64,000 bases of DNA from Rhizobacter sp. Root1221 (GCF_001425785.1 NZ_LMDI01000022.1:429-64428); one strand, 5' to 3'; counted from the first letter of the stretch, positions 7,936 to 21,774 are shown. The notes: generated from the letters alone by a model not told the origin. Numbers and translations are program-made.

Positions 7936-8481
7936 ATGAACTGGCAAGCTGCTGTTGAAAGCACCGTGACCGCACTGGGTTACGACCTTGTGGACTGCGA
8001 GCGCAGCCCCAAGGGGCTGCTGCGCGTCTACATCGACCGCGTGGCCAATGATCCCACGGGTGAATACATCGTTGTCGAGGATTGCGAGCGCGTGACGCGC
8101 CAGCTCCAGCACGTGCTGGAGGTGGAGGCCATTCCGTACGAGCGCCTCGAAGTGTCCTCCCCAGGGCTCGATCGGCCGCTGAAAAAAGCCGCCGACTACA
8201 CACGCTTCACGGGCCAGGAGGTCGAACTGACCCTGAAGGAGCCGTTCAAGGGACGAAAGAAATACAAGGGCCTCCTGGAGGCCCTGGGCGAAAGCTGGCG
8301 TTTGGTGTTCAACGACGGCAAGGTCGAGCAAGCGCTCGATTTTTCGCTTGACGAAGTAAAGGAGGCCCGTCTGGTGCCCGTGGTGGATTTCAAGGGTCGC
8401 CGGTTCCAGCCGTCGCCCGTGGACACCGCATCGGGTGCACAGGCCGAGGCTGATGAAACTGACGGAGATCGTAAGCAATGA
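7936..8481 (+). CDS. rimP: Ribosome maturation factor RimP
   Basis: A 181-residue RimP protein needed for maturation of the 30S subunit. It has the N-terminal alpha/beta domain ([11 protein letters not shown], then [11 protein letters not shown] near residue 80) and the C-terminal SH3-like domain. The tail after about residue 160 is poorly conserved and acidic. The start at 7936 gives the family N-terminus (MNWQAAVE) although the ribosome site is weak. Its TGA overlaps the ATG of nusA (ATGA), so the two are translationally coupled. Confidence 0.96.
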   Translation: MNWQAAVESTVTALGYDLVDCERSPKGLLRVYIDRVANDPTGEYIVVEDCERVTRQLQHVLEVEAIPYERLEVSSPGLDRPLKKAADYTRFTGQEVELTLKEPFKGRKKYKGLLEALGESWRLVFNDGKVEQALDFSLDEVKEARLVPVVDFKGRRFQPSPVDTASGAQAEADETDGDRKQ

Positions 8482-9956
8482 ACCGCGAACTGTTGATGCT
8501 GGTAGATGCCATTTCACGCGAGAAAAGCGTGGATCGCGAAGTGGTGTTCGGCGCTGTCGAAGCAGCCCTGGCCTCGGCCAGCAAGAAGCTGCATGGTGGT
8601 GAGGTCGACATCCGCGTGACCGTGGATCGTGAGAGCGGTGAATACGAAACTTTCCGTCGCTGGCACGTGGTTCCGGATGAAGCCGGCCTGCAGCTCCCCG
8701 ATTCCGAGATCCTGCACTTCGAAGCCCTCGAACAGATCGCCGACATCGAAGTCGACGACTACATCGAGGAGCCGGTGGAGTCCGTCACGATCGGCCGCAT
8801 CGGCGCGCAAGCGGCGAAGCAGGTCATCCTGCAGAAGATCCGCGACGCCGAGCGCGAGCAGCTCCTCACCGATTTCCTGTCGCGTGGCGACAAGATCTTC
8901 GTGGGCACGGTCAAGCGCCTGGACAAGGGCGACGTGATCGTCGAGTCCGGCCGCATCGAAGGGCGCCTGAAGCGCAGCGAGATGATCCCGAAGGAAAACC
9001 TCCGTTCGGGCGACCGCGTGCGTGCGTTCATCGCCGAAGTCGATCCCACGCTCCGCGGCCCGCAGATCCTGCTGTCGCGCAGCGCGCCCGGCTTCATGAT
9101 CGAGCTGTTCGGCCAGGAAGTGCCCGAGATCGAACAAGGCCTCCTCGAGATCAAGTCGTGTGCCCGTGACCCGGGTTCGCGCGCCAAGATCGCCGTGATC
9201 TCGCACGACAAGCGGGTCGACCCCATCGGCACCTGCGTCGGCGTGCGCGGTTCGCGCGTGAACAGCGTGACGAACGAACTTGCCGGCGAACGTGTCGACA
9301 TCGTGCTGTGGTCGGAAGACCCGGCACAATTCGTCATCGGTGCACTGGCTCCGGCCAACGTGCAGTCGATCGTGGTCGATGAAGAGCGCCATGCCATGGA
9401 CGTGGTGGTGGACGAGGAAAACCTCGCCATCGCCATCGGCCGCGGCGGCCAGAACGTTCGTCTCGCTTCCGAGATGACCGGCTGGCGCATCAACATCATG
9501 ACCGCCGAGGAATCGCAGGCGAAGCAAAGCGAGGAATCGGACGGGCTGCGCAAGCTGTTCGTCGAGAAGCTCGACGTCGACGTCGAAGTGGCCGACATCC
9601 TGATTGCCGAAGGGTTCGGCAGCCTGGAAGAGGTGGCCTACGTCCCGATGCAGGAAATGCTCGAGATCGAAGGTTTCGACGAAGACACCGTGAATGAGCT
9701 CCGCACGCGTGCCAAGGATGCCCTGCTGACGATGGAAATCGTCCGCGAGGAGAACATGGAAGACGTGTCGCAGAACCTGCGTGACCTGGAAGGGTTGTCA
9801 CAGGAACTGATCGCGAAGTTGTCGGATGGTGGCATTCACACGCGTGACGACCTGGCCGACCTGGCCGTGGACGAACTCACCGACATGACCGGCGTGGATG
9901 AAACCCAGGCGAAGGCGCTGATCATGAAGGCGCGCGAACACTGGTTCACCACCTGA
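8478..9956 (+). CDS. nusA: Transcription termination/antitermination factor NusA
   Basis: A 492-residue NusA, close to the 495 residues of E. coli. Visible parts are the N-terminal RNA-polymerase-binding domain (1-125), the S1 domain (about 135-200), the two KH domains (with [15 protein letters not shown] and [14 protein letters not shown]), and two C-terminal acidic helix-hairpin repeats (about 365-492) as in E. coli. It binds RNA polymerase and nascent RNA and tunes pausing, termination and rRNA antitermination. It sits between rimP and infB, the standard order. Confidence 0.98.
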   Translation: MNRELLMLVDAISREKSVDREVVFGAVEAALASASKKLHGGEVDIRVTVDRESGEYETFRRWHVVPDEAGLQLPDSEILHFEALEQIADIEVDDYIEEPVESVTIGRIGAQAAKQVILQKIRDAEREQLLTDFLSRGDKIFVGTVKRLDKGDVIVESGRIEGRLKRSEMIPKENLRSGDRVRAFIAEVDPTLRGPQILLSRSAPGFMIELFGQEVPEIEQGLLEIKSCARDPGSRAKIAVISHDKRVDPIGTCVGVRGSRVNSVTNELAGERVDIVLWSEDPAQFVIGALAPANVQSIVVDEERHAMDVVVDEENLAIAIGRGGQNVRLASEMTGWRINIMTAEESQAKQSEESDGLRKLFVEKLDVDVEVADILIAEGFGSLEEVAYVPMQEMLEIEGFDEDTVNELRTRAKDALLTMEIVREENMEDVSQNLRDLEGLSQELIAKLSDGGIHTRDDLADLAVDELTDMTGVDETQAKALIMKAREHWFTT

Positions 9957-10029
9957 TCGAACCGTCACGACCCCGTTCCAGAATTACGCTCCGAAGCCGC
10001 ACCGCACGTAGAAAGCAAGGATATACACA

Positions 10030-12912
<2,883 letters not shown>

Positions 12913-12935
12913 GAGCGGAGCGGGTCCCCACCCAC

Positions 12936-12969
12936 ACCCCGCCTTCCAAAAGATGGCGGGGTTTGTGTT
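12936..12969 (+). terminator. Hairpin between infB and rbfA
   Basis: ACCCCGCC (12936-12943) pairs with GGCGGGGT (12955-12962), eight base pairs around an 11-base loop, followed by TTGTGTTT. This is a plausible intrinsic terminator that would lower expression of rbfA-truB-typA relative to infB. Confidence 0.65.
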
Positions 12970-12996
12970 TGATGGGATGCCTGCAAGGAGCATCAG

Positions 12997-13362
12997 ATGC
13001 GACACAAAAGATCCATTCCCAACCGCGGTTTCCGTGTGGCCGACCAGATCCAGCGCGACCTGGCCGACCTCATCCGCGACCTGAAGGACCCCCGCATCGG
13101 CATGGTCACGATCCAGGCCGTCGAGGTCACGCCCGACTACGCCCACGCGAAGGTGTTCTTCTCGGTGCTGGTGGGTGACGTCGAACAGTGCCAGGAGGCG
13201 CTGAACGAGGCCGCCGGGTTCCTGCGCAACGGCCTCTTCAAGCGCCTGCAGATCCACACCGTGCCCACGCTGCACTTCCACTTCGACCGCACCACCGAAC
13301 GGGCGGCCGAGTTGAGCTCGCTGATCGCGCAGGCCAACGCCACGCGCGCCAAGGACGACTGA
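12997..13362 (+). CDS. rbfA: Ribosome-binding factor A
   Basis: A 121-residue RbfA, a KH-fold protein that binds the 30S subunit and helps 16S rRNA 5'-end processing and cold adaptation. The conserved [23 protein letters not shown] start and the [12 protein letters not shown] strand are visible. The AAGGAG ribosome site at about 12984 supports the ATG at 12997. It is followed after four bases by truB. Confidence 0.96.
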   Translation: MRHKRSIPNRGFRVADQIQRDLADLIRDLKDPRIGMVTIQAVEVTPDYAHAKVFFSVLVGDVEQCQEALNEAAGFLRNGLFKRLQIHTVPTLHFHFDRTTERAAELSSLIAQANATRAKDD

Positions 13363-13366
13363 TTCC

Positions 13367-14371
13367 GTGAACACCGCCCGACCTGCTGCCCGCTCTGCTG
13401 CCAATACCCGGCCGCGCGTGCCTCGCCGCGCGGTGCATGGTGTGTTGTTGCTCGACAAGCCGCTGGGCTTGTCGAGCAACGATGCATTGCAGAAGGCCAA
13501 GAGGTTCTTCCGCGCCGAGAAGGCTGGCCACACCGGCACGCTCGATCCGCTGGCCACCGGCCTGTTGCCGCTGTGTTTTGGCGCGGCCACGAAGTTCTCG
13601 CAGGTGAGCCTCGACGCCGACAAGCGCTACGTGGCCACGCTGCAGCTCGGTGCCACCACCACCACGTCCGATGCCGAGGGCGAGGTGCTGCAGCGCCGCC
13701 CGGTGGCCGTGTCCGACGCCCAGCTGGCCGAGGCCTGCCGCCAGTTCACCGGCGAGATCGACCAGGTGCCACCCATGCATTCGGCGCTCAAGCACGAAGG
13801 CAAGGCCCTCTACGAGTACGCGCGCCAGGGTATCGAGATCGAGCGCGCCGCGCGCCGCGTGACCATTCACGCCATCGACATCCTCGGGCGTCAGGATGAC
13901 CAGGTGACCATCGACGTGACCTGCACCAAGGGCACCTACATCCGGACGCTCGCGCAGGACATCGGCGAGGCGCTGGGCTGTGGTGCCCACCTCGCCGCGC
14001 TGCGCCGCACCGGCAGCGGCCCGCTCACGCTGTCGGGCGCCGTGACGCTCGAGCAGCTGGCCGCCATGACCGAACCCGAACGGGACCGCCTGCTGATGGA
14101 CGCCGATGCGCTCCTCGCCGACGTGCCCGTCGTGCGCCTGGACCCGGAGGAGGCCGCCCGCTTCCTCACCGGGCTGCGCCGCCGCGTTCGCCTGGACGAC
14201 ACACCGCAAGTGCGCGTGTACGGCCCCGAACCCAAGGCCTTCCTGGGCAGCGCCCGGGTCACGGCCGGAGAACTGATTTCGACGAGGCTCTTGAGCCCGA
14301 TGGAGGTGCAAGGCCTCCTGGTGATCGAAGAGCCCGAGAAGCAGGAACATACAGAGAGAACGTCAGCATGA
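13367..14371 (+). CDS. truB: tRNA pseudouridine(55) synthase TruB
   Basis: A 334-residue TruB that makes pseudouridine 55 in the T loop of tRNAs. The catalytic Asp is in [11 protein letters not shown] and the [21 protein letters not shown] block is intact, as is the C-terminal PUA-like region. It is longer than E. coli TruB (314) because of an Arg/Ala-rich N-terminal extension. A GTG codon at 13367, four bases after the rbfA stop, is the likely start; the conserved core begins about 20 residues later. Its stop overlaps the typA start (ATGA). Confidence 0.95.
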   Translation: MNTARPAARSAANTRPRVPRRAVHGVLLLDKPLGLSSNDALQKAKRFFRAEKAGHTGTLDPLATGLLPLCFGAATKFSQVSLDADKRYVATLQLGATTTTSDAEGEVLQRRPVAVSDAQLAEACRQFTGEIDQVPPMHSALKHEGKALYEYARQGIEIERAARRVTIHAIDILGRQDDQVTIDVTCTKGTYIRTLAQDIGEALGCGAHLAALRRTGSGPLTLSGAVTLEQLAAMTEPERDRLLMDADALLADVPVVRLDPEEAARFLTGLRRRVRLDDTPQVRVYGPEPKAFLGSARVTAGELISTRLLSPMEVQGLLVIEEPEKQEHTERTSA

Positions 14372-16194
14372 CCAACAGACAGATCCGCAACATTGCCATC
14401 ATTGCCCACGTCGACCATGGCAAGACCACCATGGTTGACCAGCTCCTGCGCCAGTCCGGCACCTTCGCTGAACACGAGAAGGTCGTCGACACGGTGATGG
14501 ACAACAACGCCATCGAGCGCGAGCGCGGCATCACCATCCTGGCCAAGAATTGCGCGGTCAGCTGGGAAGGCACGCACATCAACATCGTCGACACCCCGGG
14601 GCACGCGGACTTCGGCGGTGAAGTGGAACGTGCACTGTCGATGGTCGACGGCGTGGTGCTGCTGATCGACGCGCAGGAAGGCCCGATGCCGCAGACGCGC
14701 TTCGTGACCAAGAAGGCCCTGGCCCTCGGCCTGAAGCCCATCGTCGTGGTCAACAAGGTCGACAAGCCGGGTGCCAAGCCCGACGCCGTCATCAACGCCG
14801 CGTTCGACCTGTTCGACAAGCTCGGCGCCAACGACGAGCAGCTCGACTTCCCGGTGGTGTACGCCTCGGGCATCAACGGCTGGACGTCGCTGACCGAAGG
14901 TGCGCCCGGCGAACAATGGGGCCCGGACATGTCCGCCCTGTTCAACACCATCCTGAAGCACGTGCCGCCGAACACCGGTGACCCGCAAGCCCCGCTGCAG
15001 CTGCAGATCTCGGCGCTGGACTTCTCGAGCTTCGTGGGCCGCATCGGCGTGGGCCGCATCAGCCAGGGCACCATCAAGCCGATGACGGACGTGCTGGTGA
15101 TGGAAGGTCCGGACGGCAAGGCCGTCAAGGGCCGTGTCAACCAGGTGCTGACCTTCCAGGGCCTGGACCGCGTGCAAGCCGCGGAAGCTGGCCCTGGCGA
15201 CATCGTGCTGATCAACGGCATCGAGGACATCGGCATCGGCGTGACCGTCACCAGCGTTGCCAACCCGGCCCCGCTGCCGATGTTGAAGGTCGACGAGCCC
15301 ACGCTGACGATGAACTTCTGCGTGAACACCAGCCCGCTGGCTGGCCGCGAAGGCAAGTTCGTCACCAGCCGCCAGATCTGGGATCGCCTGCAGAAGGAAC
15401 TGCAGAGCAACGTCGCGCTGCGCGTCAGCGAAACCGACGAAGACGGCATCTTCGAAGTGATGGGCCGTGGTGAACTCCACCTGACCATCCTGCTGGAAAA
15501 CATGCGCCGCGAGGGCTACGAGCTGGCCGTCAGCAAGCCGCGCGTGGTGTTCCATGACGTCGATGGCGTGAAGCACGAGCCGATCGAACTGGTCACGGCC
15601 GACATCGAAGAAGGCCACCAGGGTGGCGTGATGCAAGCCCTGGGCGAGCGCAAGGGCGAGCTGGTCAACATGGAACCGGACGGCCGTGGCCGTGTCCGCC
15701 TCGAGTACCGCATCCCGGCCCGTGGCCTGATCGGTTTCTCGAACGAGTTCATGAACCTGACCCGCGGTTCGGGCCTCATCAGCAACATCTTCGACGGCTA
15801 CGAGCCGCACAAGGGTGAGATCGGCGGCCGCAAGAACGGCGTGCTGATCTCGATGGACGACGGTGAAATCTTCACCTACGCCCTCGGCAAGCTGGACGAC
15901 CGTGGCCGCATGTTCGTGAAGGCGAACGACCCGGTGTACGAAGGCATGATCGTCGGCATCCACAACCGCGACAACGACCTGATCGTCAACGCCACCCGCA
16001 CGAAGCAGCTGACGAACTTCCGCGTGTCCGGCAAGGAAGACGCGATCAAGGTCACGCCGCCGATCGACCTGACGCTGGAATACGGTGTCGAGTTCATCGA
16101 CGACGACGAGCTGGTCGAAATCACGCCGAAGTCCATTCGCGTGCGCAAGCGATTCCTGAAGGAACACGAGCGCAAGCGCGCTTCGCGCGACTGA
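14368..16194 (+). CDS. typA: Translational GTPase TypA/BipA
   Basis: A 608-residue ribosome-associated GTPase of the elongation-factor family, involved in 50S assembly and stress adaptation. G motifs: AHVDHGKTT (near residue 14), the switch I region [17 protein letters not shown] and NKVDKPGA. Domains III and V follow and the TypA-specific C-terminus is complete. It is coupled to truB by a four-base overlap and seems to be the last gene of the translation block. Confidence 0.97.
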   Translation: MTNRQIRNIAIIAHVDHGKTTMVDQLLRQSGTFAEHEKVVDTVMDNNAIERERGITILAKNCAVSWEGTHINIVDTPGHADFGGEVERALSMVDGVVLLIDAQEGPMPQTRFVTKKALALGLKPIVVVNKVDKPGAKPDAVINAAFDLFDKLGANDEQLDFPVVYASGINGWTSLTEGAPGEQWGPDMSALFNTILKHVPPNTGDPQAPLQLQISALDFSSFVGRIGVGRISQGTIKPMTDVLVMEGPDGKAVKGRVNQVLTFQGLDRVQAAEAGPGDIVLINGIEDIGIGVTVTSVANPAPLPMLKVDEPTLTMNFCVNTSPLAGREGKFVTSRQIWDRLQKELQSNVALRVSETDEDGIFEVMGRGELHLTILLENMRREGYELAVSKPRVVFHDVDGVKHEPIELVTADIEEGHQGGVMQALGERKGELVNMEPDGRGRVRLEYRIPARGLIGFSNEFMNLTRGSGLISNIFDGYEPHKGEIGGRKNGVLISMDDGEIFTYALGKLDDRGRMFVKANDPVYEGMIVGIHNRDNDLIVNATRTKQLTNFRVSGKEDAIKVTPPIDLTLEYGVEFIDDDELVEITPKSIRVRKRFLKEHERKRASRD

Positions 16195-16201
16195 GGTCGC
16201 G

Positions 16202-16251
16202 AGGCACCTGTGAAGGTGCCTTGAGGAGCCGGCTCGCCGCAAGGCGAGCCG
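16202..16251 (+). terminator. Two GNRA-capped hairpins after typA
   Basis: AGGCACCT-GTGA-AGGTGCCT (16202-16221) and CGGCTCGCC-GCAA-GGCGAGCCG (16230-16251) lie eight bases apart right after the typA stop. Neither has a T-run, so they may stabilise the mRNA end or mark factor-dependent termination. The rest of the gap to rmuC (16252-16417) shows nothing clear. Confidence 0.5.
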
Positions 16252-16417
16252 CTGCGCCTCGTGTTGGCCCGGCATGCCGCCGGCCAGCCGGACCGGGCCC
16301 GTGCGGCGCCCGTCGATACCGTTCGACGGCATCCCCCTCGGCCCGTTCCCTCCGCCCGTCGCGCCTTTTGCCGCCAACTTCGATGCAGTGGCTGGCCCGG
16401 CCTGAGACAATCGGCGG

Positions 16418-17875
16418 ATGCTTCTCGACTGGATCTCCCTTGCCCTGACCGTGGTGGTGTTGCTCGTGCTGGTGGTGCTGTTCCTGCGCAGCCGCCCCGA
16501 CGAACTGCTCCGCCGCCTGCGCGACGACACCCGCGCCGACACCCGCGCCGACACCGAACGCAACACCCGCGAATTGCGCGACGACGTGGCCCGCAGCGCG
16601 GTGGGCACGCGCCAGGAACTGGGCGCCACGCTGGCATCGTTCCAGCAGACACTGCTGGCGCAGCAGGGTGACACGGCGCGCACGCAGAACGAACAGATCG
16701 ACAGCTTCCGCACGCAACTCGCCGCCACCCAGCAGACGCTCGCCGACACCTTGCGCCACGCCACCATCACGCAGGATGCGGCGCTTGCCCGCCTGGCCGA
16801 GCAACAGGCCAATGCCTTGCAGCGGTTTTCCGCCACGCTCAACGACCAGCTCAAGGCGCTGACGCAGGCCAACGACCAGCGCATGGGTGAAATGCGCGCA
16901 TCGGTGGAGCAGAAGCTGGCCGCCATCCAGGCCGACAACGAACGCAAGCTCGAGCAGATGCGGGCCACCGTGGACGAGAAGCTGCACGCCACGCTGGAGC
17001 AGCGCCTGGGCGAAAGCTTCAAGCAGGTGGCCGACCGGCTGGACCAGGTGCACAGGGGCCTCGGCGAGATGCAGACGCTCGCCCGCGACGTGGGCTCGCT
17101 CAGCCGGGTGCTGAACAACGTGAAGACCCGCGGCATCTTCGGCGAGGTGCAACTGGCGGGCCTGCTGGAGCAGGTGTTCACGCCCGACCAGTACGCGGTC
17201 AACGTCGAGACCGTGCCGGGCAGTGGTGCACGGGTGGAGTTCGCCATCCGGTTGCCGGGCCAGCGCGCCGACGGCGTGCCGCTCTGGTTGCCCATCGACG
17301 CCAAGTTCCCGCGCGAAGACTACGAGCGCCTGCTCGACGCCCAGGAGCGTGCCGACCCGCTGGCCACCGAGGCCGCGGCCAAAGCCATCGAAACCCGCCT
17401 GCGCAACGAGGCCAAGGCCATCCGCGACAAGTACCTGGCGCCGCCGCACACCACCGACTTTGCCATCCTGTTCGTGCCCACGGAGGGGCTGTACGCCGAG
17501 GCGTTGCGCCGCCCGGGCCTGATGGAAGCGCTGCAGCGGGAGTACCGCGTGATGCTCGCGGGCCCCACCACGCTGCTGGCCACGCTGAACAGCCTGCAGA
17601 TGGGCTTTCGCACGCTGGCGCTCGAGAAGCGGTCGGTCGAGGTGTGGGAGGTGCTGGGCGCCGTCAAGACCGAGTTCCAGAAGTTCGGCGACGCGCTCGC
17701 CAAGACCCGCAAGAAACTCGACGAGGCCAGCAGCAGCATCGAGATGGCCGAGCGGCGCAGCCGCGTGATGGCGCGCGAGCTGCGTGCGGTCGAGGCCCTG
17801 CCCGAATCGCGTGCGCAGGCGCTGCTGCCCATGCCGGCCGACGATGAACTCGCCGGAGGCGAACAACCCGCCTGA
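16418..17875 (+). CDS. rmuC: RmuC-domain protein
   Basis: A 485-residue RmuC, a nuclease-like protein reported to limit recombination at inverted repeats. It starts with a membrane segment (about residues 6-24) followed by a long charged coiled coil (about 30-210), in which several Arg-Ala-Asp-Thr repeats occur. The RmuC domain (about 215-430) includes LLEQVFTPDQYAVN and LPIDAKFPREDYERLL. The order membrane anchor, coiled coil, nuclease-like domain is standard. Confidence 0.93.
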   Translation: MLLDWISLALTVVVLLVLVVLFLRSRPDELLRRLRDDTRADTRADTERNTRELRDDVARSAVGTRQELGATLASFQQTLLAQQGDTARTQNEQIDSFRTQLAATQQTLADTLRHATITQDAALARLAEQQANALQRFSATLNDQLKALTQANDQRMGEMRASVEQKLAAIQADNERKLEQMRATVDEKLHATLEQRLGESFKQVADRLDQVHRGLGEMQTLARDVGSLSRVLNNVKTRGIFGEVQLAGLLEQVFTPDQYAVNVETVPGSGARVEFAIRLPGQRADGVPLWLPIDAKFPREDYERLLDAQERADPLATEAAAKAIETRLRNEAKAIRDKYLAPPHTTDFAILFVPTEGLYAEALRRPGLMEALQREYRVMLAGPTTLLATLNSLQMGFRTLALEKRSVEVWEVLGAVKTEFQKFGDALAKTRKKLDEASSSIEMAERRSRVMARELRAVEALPESRAQALLPMPADDELAGGEQPA

Positions 17876-17890
17876 GCGACCGAGACCGTC

Positions 17891-19063
17891 GTGAGCCGTG
17901 CCTTCACCCGTCCACTGCTGGCCCTGATCCTCGGCCAGATCAGCCTGCACTCGGCCATGACCGGCGTGCGGCTCGCGGCACCGCTGCAGGCGCTTCACGA
18001 CGGGCGGTCGGCCTGGTCGGTGGGGGTGTTGATGGCCTTGTTCGCATTGGCGCCGGTGGTGCTGGCCATCCCGGGCGGGCGGCTGGCCGACCGCCTGGGT
18101 TACCACCGGCCGCTGCGGCTGGCCGTGGCGCTCTCGGTCTCGGGGGCTGCGCTGGCGGTTGCGGGCGGGCACTACCTGGCACTCTGCCTGGCGGCCACGC
18201 TGTGTGGGGCCGGGGCCAACCTCGGGCTGATCGCGATCCAGCGTTCGGCCGGCCGCACCACGTCGGATCCCACCGAGCGGCTGCAGGTGTTCAGCTGGCT
18301 GGGCCTGGCGCCCGCGATGTCCAATCTCGTGGGCCCGGTGATGGCGGGCACGTTGATCGACCTGGCCGGTTTCCGCGTGGCGTTTGCGGCGCTCGCGGTG
18401 CTGCCGTTGCTTGCGCTGGCGTTTGCGCGCGCGGTGCCCGAGGAGCCAGTGCGCGCTGCATCGCCGGCCTCCGGGCCCGCACCGGCGCGGCGCGTGTGGG
18501 ACCTGCTCGGCGAGGCGCCGGTGCGCCGGTTGTTGTTCCTCAACTGGTTGCTGTCGGCAAGCTGGGACGTCCACAACTTCGTGGTGCCCATCCTCGGGCA
18601 CGAGCGCGGGCTGGACGCCACGGCCATCGGCCTGGTGCTGGGCGCCTTCGCTGTGGCGGTGGCCGGCGTGCGCCTGCTCATCCCGGTGCTGGCGCATCGC
18701 CTGACGGAACGCCAGGTGCTCGTGGGGGCCACGCTCGCCACCGGGTTCATCCTCGCGGTGTACCCGTTTGTGTCGTCAGCCTGGGCCATGGCGGTGTGCG
18801 CGGCGCTGCTGGGCCTGCCCCTCGGGTCGGTGCAGCCCATGATCATGTCGCTGCTGCACGAGGTGACCCCGCACGACCGCCACGGCGAAGCCATCGCCTT
18901 GCGGTCCATGAGCCTGAACCTGTCGAGCAGCGTGATGCCGCTCTGTTTCGGGGTGCTGGGCGCCGCGTTGGGCGCCGGGGTGCTGTTCTGGCTGATGGGG
19001 GCCGTGGTGGCCGCCGGCAGCCTTCAGGCGCGGCGGGTGCCGGCCCGCAGCGTCAGAACTTGA
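17891..19063 (+). CDS. MFS transporter
   Basis: A 390-residue major facilitator with about 12 hydrophobic segments and the MFS loop 2-3 signature (GGRLADRLGYHRPLRLAV). The substrate cannot be told; the pattern resembles drug or metabolite exporters. The start is a GTG at 17891, 15 bases after rmuC, so the two probably share a transcript. Its 3' end overlaps the convergent glutaredoxin-like gene by 11 bases. Confidence 0.88.
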   Translation: MSRAFTRPLLALILGQISLHSAMTGVRLAAPLQALHDGRSAWSVGVLMALFALAPVVLAIPGGRLADRLGYHRPLRLAVALSVSGAALAVAGGHYLALCLAATLCGAGANLGLIAIQRSAGRTTSDPTERLQVFSWLGLAPAMSNLVGPVMAGTLIDLAGFRVAFAALAVLPLLALAFARAVPEEPVRAASPASGPAPARRVWDLLGEAPVRRLLFLNWLLSASWDVHNFVVPILGHERGLDATAIGLVLGAFAVAVAGVRLLIPVLAHRLTERQVLVGATLATGFILAVYPFVSSAWAMAVCAALLGLPLGSVQPMIMSLLHEVTPHDRHGEAIALRSMSLNLSSSVMPLCFGVLGAALGAGVLFWLMGAVVAAGSLQARRVPARSVRT

Positions 19064-19685
19064 AGCCGGACGGGGCGGGTGCCTGGGCCGGTGCCGGTGC
19101 CGGCGTGGCGGCCGGTGCCTGGCGCGCCGCAGGTACCGCAGGTGCCGCCTTCGGCTCGGTCAGCGGCGTGGGCGCGGGTTCGGTGTACGACGGCGGCAGC
19201 TTCGATTCCTTCGGGTACCCGGCGGCGTCCACGTAGCTCCCCAGTTCAGCCGACGCGAAGCCCGTCATCACCTGGCTGCCGATGCTGATGGTGGGCAGTT
19301 CGGTCTTGCCGGTGAGGCGTTTCAAGGCGGCGTTGTCGTCGGCGGTGGCCACGGTGCGTTCGCTGAACGGCACGCCACGCTGGCGCAGGAACTGGCGAGC
19401 GCCTTCGCACGGGGCGCAGTTCGCGGTGGTGTACAGCGTCACGGGGTACTTCTCGGCCACCTGGCGCAGCTCGAAGGGCAGCGATTCGGTGCTGACGCTG
19501 CCGGTGTTGGTGTTCACCGTGGCCACCTTGTTTTCCTTCGAGGTGGGCGGGCGGTCGGTGTAGGTGACCTTGCCGTCCGGGCCGACGACCTTGTACAGGG
19601 CGTGGGCCGGCAGCGCGGTGAGTGCCGAGGCGAACAACGCGGCGACCGCGGCGAGGCGGGCGGCACGGGGCGAAACAGCGTTCAT
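19053..19685 (-). CDS. Exported DUF4124/glutaredoxin-domain protein
   Basis: A 210-residue protein with a signal peptide (about 1-30, ending PAHA). A short DUF4124 domain (LYKVVGPDGKVTYTDRPP) follows, then a glutaredoxin-like fold with the motif CAPC (near residue 92) and the cis-proline segment TELPTISIG. The last 45 residues are Ala/Pro repeats. It is probably a periplasmic thiol-disulfide protein. GGAG before 19685 supports this start. It overlaps the 3' end of the convergent MFS gene. Confidence 0.88.
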   Translation of the reverse strand: MNAVSPRAARLAAVAALFASALTALPAHALYKVVGPDGKVTYTDRPPTSKENKVATVNTNTGSVSTESLPFELRQVAEKYPVTLYTTANCAPCEGARQFLRQRGVPFSERTVATADDNAALKRLTGKTELPTISIGSQVMTGFASAELGSYVDAAGYPKESKLPPSYTEPAPTPLTEPKAAPAVPAARQAPAATPAPAPAQAPAPSGFKF

Positions 19686-19728
19686 CGCGAACTCCAGGGG
19701 AAAAGGAACGTGGGAAGACACGACTGTA

Positions 19729-21747
19729 TCAAGCCATGCCTTGGTGACGTAACAAGGCGTCGATGCGCGGCTCGCGGCCCCGGAAGGCCTTGAAGCTGTC
19801 GAGCGCCGGACGGCTGCCACCCGCTTCGAGAATGGCCTCGCGGTAGCGGCGGCCGGTCTCGGGATTGAGCGTGCCCGTTTCCTCGAACGCGCTCCAGGCG
19901 TCGGCGCTCAGCACCTCGGCCCACTTGTAGCTGTAGTACCCGGCCGCGTACCCGCCGGCGAAGATGTGAGAGAACCCGTGCTGGAAGCGGTTGAACGGCG
20001 GGGCCTTCATGACGGCCACCTCGCCGCGCACGTCGTCGAGCACGGCCTGCACGCGGTCTTCGCTGCCGGGTTCGGCGTGGATGCGCATGTCGAACAGCGA
20101 GAACTCCACCTGGCGCAGCGTCTGCATGCCGCTCTGGAAGTTCTTGGCCGCGGTCATCTTGTCGTACAGCGCCTGCGGAAGCGGTTCACCGGTGTCCACG
20201 TGGGCCGTCAGGTGTTTCAGCACCTGCCATTCCCAGCAGAAGTTTTCCATGAACTGGCTGGGCAGCTCCACCGCATCCCACTCGACGCCGGAGATGCCGG
20301 CCACGCCCACGTCGTTCACCTTCGTGAGCATGTGGTGCAGGCCGTGGCCGAACTCGTGGAAGAGGGTGGTGACGTCGTCGTGCGTGAGCAGCGCGGGCTT
20401 GCCGTTGACCGGCGAAGCGAAGTTGCAGACCAGGTGCGCCACCGGCGTCTGCGTGGTGCCTTCCGGGCGGGCCCAGCGGCCGCGCACGTCGTCCATCCAG
20501 GCGCCCGGGCGTTTGCCGGGGCGGGCATACGGGTCGAGGTAGAACTGGCCCACGAGCTGGCCGGCCCGTTCGATGCGGAAGAAGCGCACGGTGGGGTGCC
20601 AGACGGGTGCGCTGTCGGGGCGGATGTTCACCTCGAACAGCGTCTCGATGATGCCGAACAGGCCCTCGAGCACCTTGGTTTCGGTGAAATAGGGCTTCAC
20701 CTCCTGGTCGCTGAAGGCGTAGCGGCGTTCCTTGAGCTTTTCGCTGGCAAAGGCCTGGTCCCAGGCCTGCAGGTCGGCGAGGCCCAGTTCGGTGCGGGCG
20801 AAGTCACGCAGTTCGGCCAGGTCCTTCTCGGCGTACGGCCGCGCGCGGCGGGCCAGGTCGCGCAGGAAGTCGATCACCTCGGCGGGGGTGCTGGCCATCT
20901 TGGGCACGAGCGACACTTCGGCGAAGTTGGCGTAACCCAGCAGCTTCGCCTCTTCCTGGCGCAGGGCCAGCAGTTCCTTCATCACCGCGGTGTTGTCGAC
21001 CTCGGGCTGGCCCAGGTCGCTGGCGCGGGTGCTGTAGGCGGTGTACAGGCGCTCGCGCAACGCGCGGTTCTCGCCGTACTGCATCACGGGCAGGTAGTTC
21101 GGCAGGTGCAGCGTGAGCTTGTGGCCGGCCAGGCCATCAGCCTCGGCGGCCGCCCGGGTGGACGCCTTGACGTCGTCGGGCACGCCCGCCAGTTCCGCTT
21201 CGGCGGCGTAGTAGGTGAAGCCGTCGGTGGCGTCGAGCACGTGCTCGGAAAAGAGTTGCGACAGCGCGGCCTGGCGGTCCTGGATGGCCGCGTAGCGCTC
21301 GCGCGCGGCGCCTTGCAACTCGGCGCCGCCCAGCACGAAGTCACGCATCGCGTTGGACAGGGCCCGCTGGCGGGCCGGGTTCAGGGCCTTCGCGGCGGGG
21401 CTGGTGGCAATGGCCTTGTACTTCGCATACAGGCGTTCATCGGCACCCAGGCGCGTGTGGAACTCGGTGACGAGCGGCAGGCTTTCGTTGTACGCGGCGC
21501 GCAGCGCCGGGTTGTCGGCCACGCTGTTGAGGTGGCCCACCGCGCCCCAGGCGCGGCCCAGGCGTTCGGTGGCCACGTCGAGCACGGCCGACATGGCGTC
21601 GTAGTCGGCCGGCACGGTGTCTCCCGTGACCTTCTCCAGCGCCGCGTTCGCCTCGGCGAGCAGCTCGGTGACGGCCGGGCCCACGTGTTCAGGGCGGATG
21701 TCGGCGAACAGCGGCAGATCGGTGCGGGCGAGCAGCGGGTTGGTCAT
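19729..21747 (-). CDS. prlC: Oligopeptidase A-type M3 metallopeptidase
   Basis: A 672-residue cytosolic zinc peptidase of family M3, like oligopeptidase A (PrlC, 680 residues), which degrades short peptides such as cleaved signal peptides. The zinc site HEFGH lies near residue 463 (TTLFHEFGHGLHHML), with the downstream Glu in the GVEWDAVELPSQFMENF segment. The N-terminal helical domain is complete. It lies 27 bases after folD on the same strand and is likely co-transcribed. Confidence 0.95.
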   Translation of the reverse strand: MTNPLLARTDLPLFADIRPEHVGPAVTELLAEANAALEKVTGDTVPADYDAMSAVLDVATERLGRAWGAVGHLNSVADNPALRAAYNESLPLVTEFHTRLGADERLYAKYKAIATSPAAKALNPARQRALSNAMRDFVLGGAELQGAARERYAAIQDRQAALSQLFSEHVLDATDGFTYYAAEAELAGVPDDVKASTRAAAEADGLAGHKLTLHLPNYLPVMQYGENRALRERLYTAYSTRASDLGQPEVDNTAVMKELLALRQEEAKLLGYANFAEVSLVPKMASTPAEVIDFLRDLARRARPYAEKDLAELRDFARTELGLADLQAWDQAFASEKLKERRYAFSDQEVKPYFTETKVLEGLFGIIETLFEVNIRPDSAPVWHPTVRFFRIERAGQLVGQFYLDPYARPGKRPGAWMDDVRGRWARPEGTTQTPVAHLVCNFASPVNGKPALLTHDDVTTLFHEFGHGLHHMLTKVNDVGVAGISGVEWDAVELPSQFMENFCWEWQVLKHLTAHVDTGEPLPQALYDKMTAAKNFQSGMQTLRQVEFSLFDMRIHAEPGSEDRVQAVLDDVRGEVAVMKAPPFNRFQHGFSHIFAGGYAAGYYSYKWAEVLSADAWSAFEETGTLNPETGRRYREAILEAGGSRPALDSFKAFRGREPRIDALLRHQGMA

Positions 21748-21774
21748 GCGGGGCCTTTCAGGTCAGGGTTCGGA

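Noticed and set aside
7818-7958. Short open frame across the rimP leader as a leader peptide
   Set aside because: It runs through the terminator hairpin and T-run, has no ribosome site, and overlaps the rimP start out of frame.
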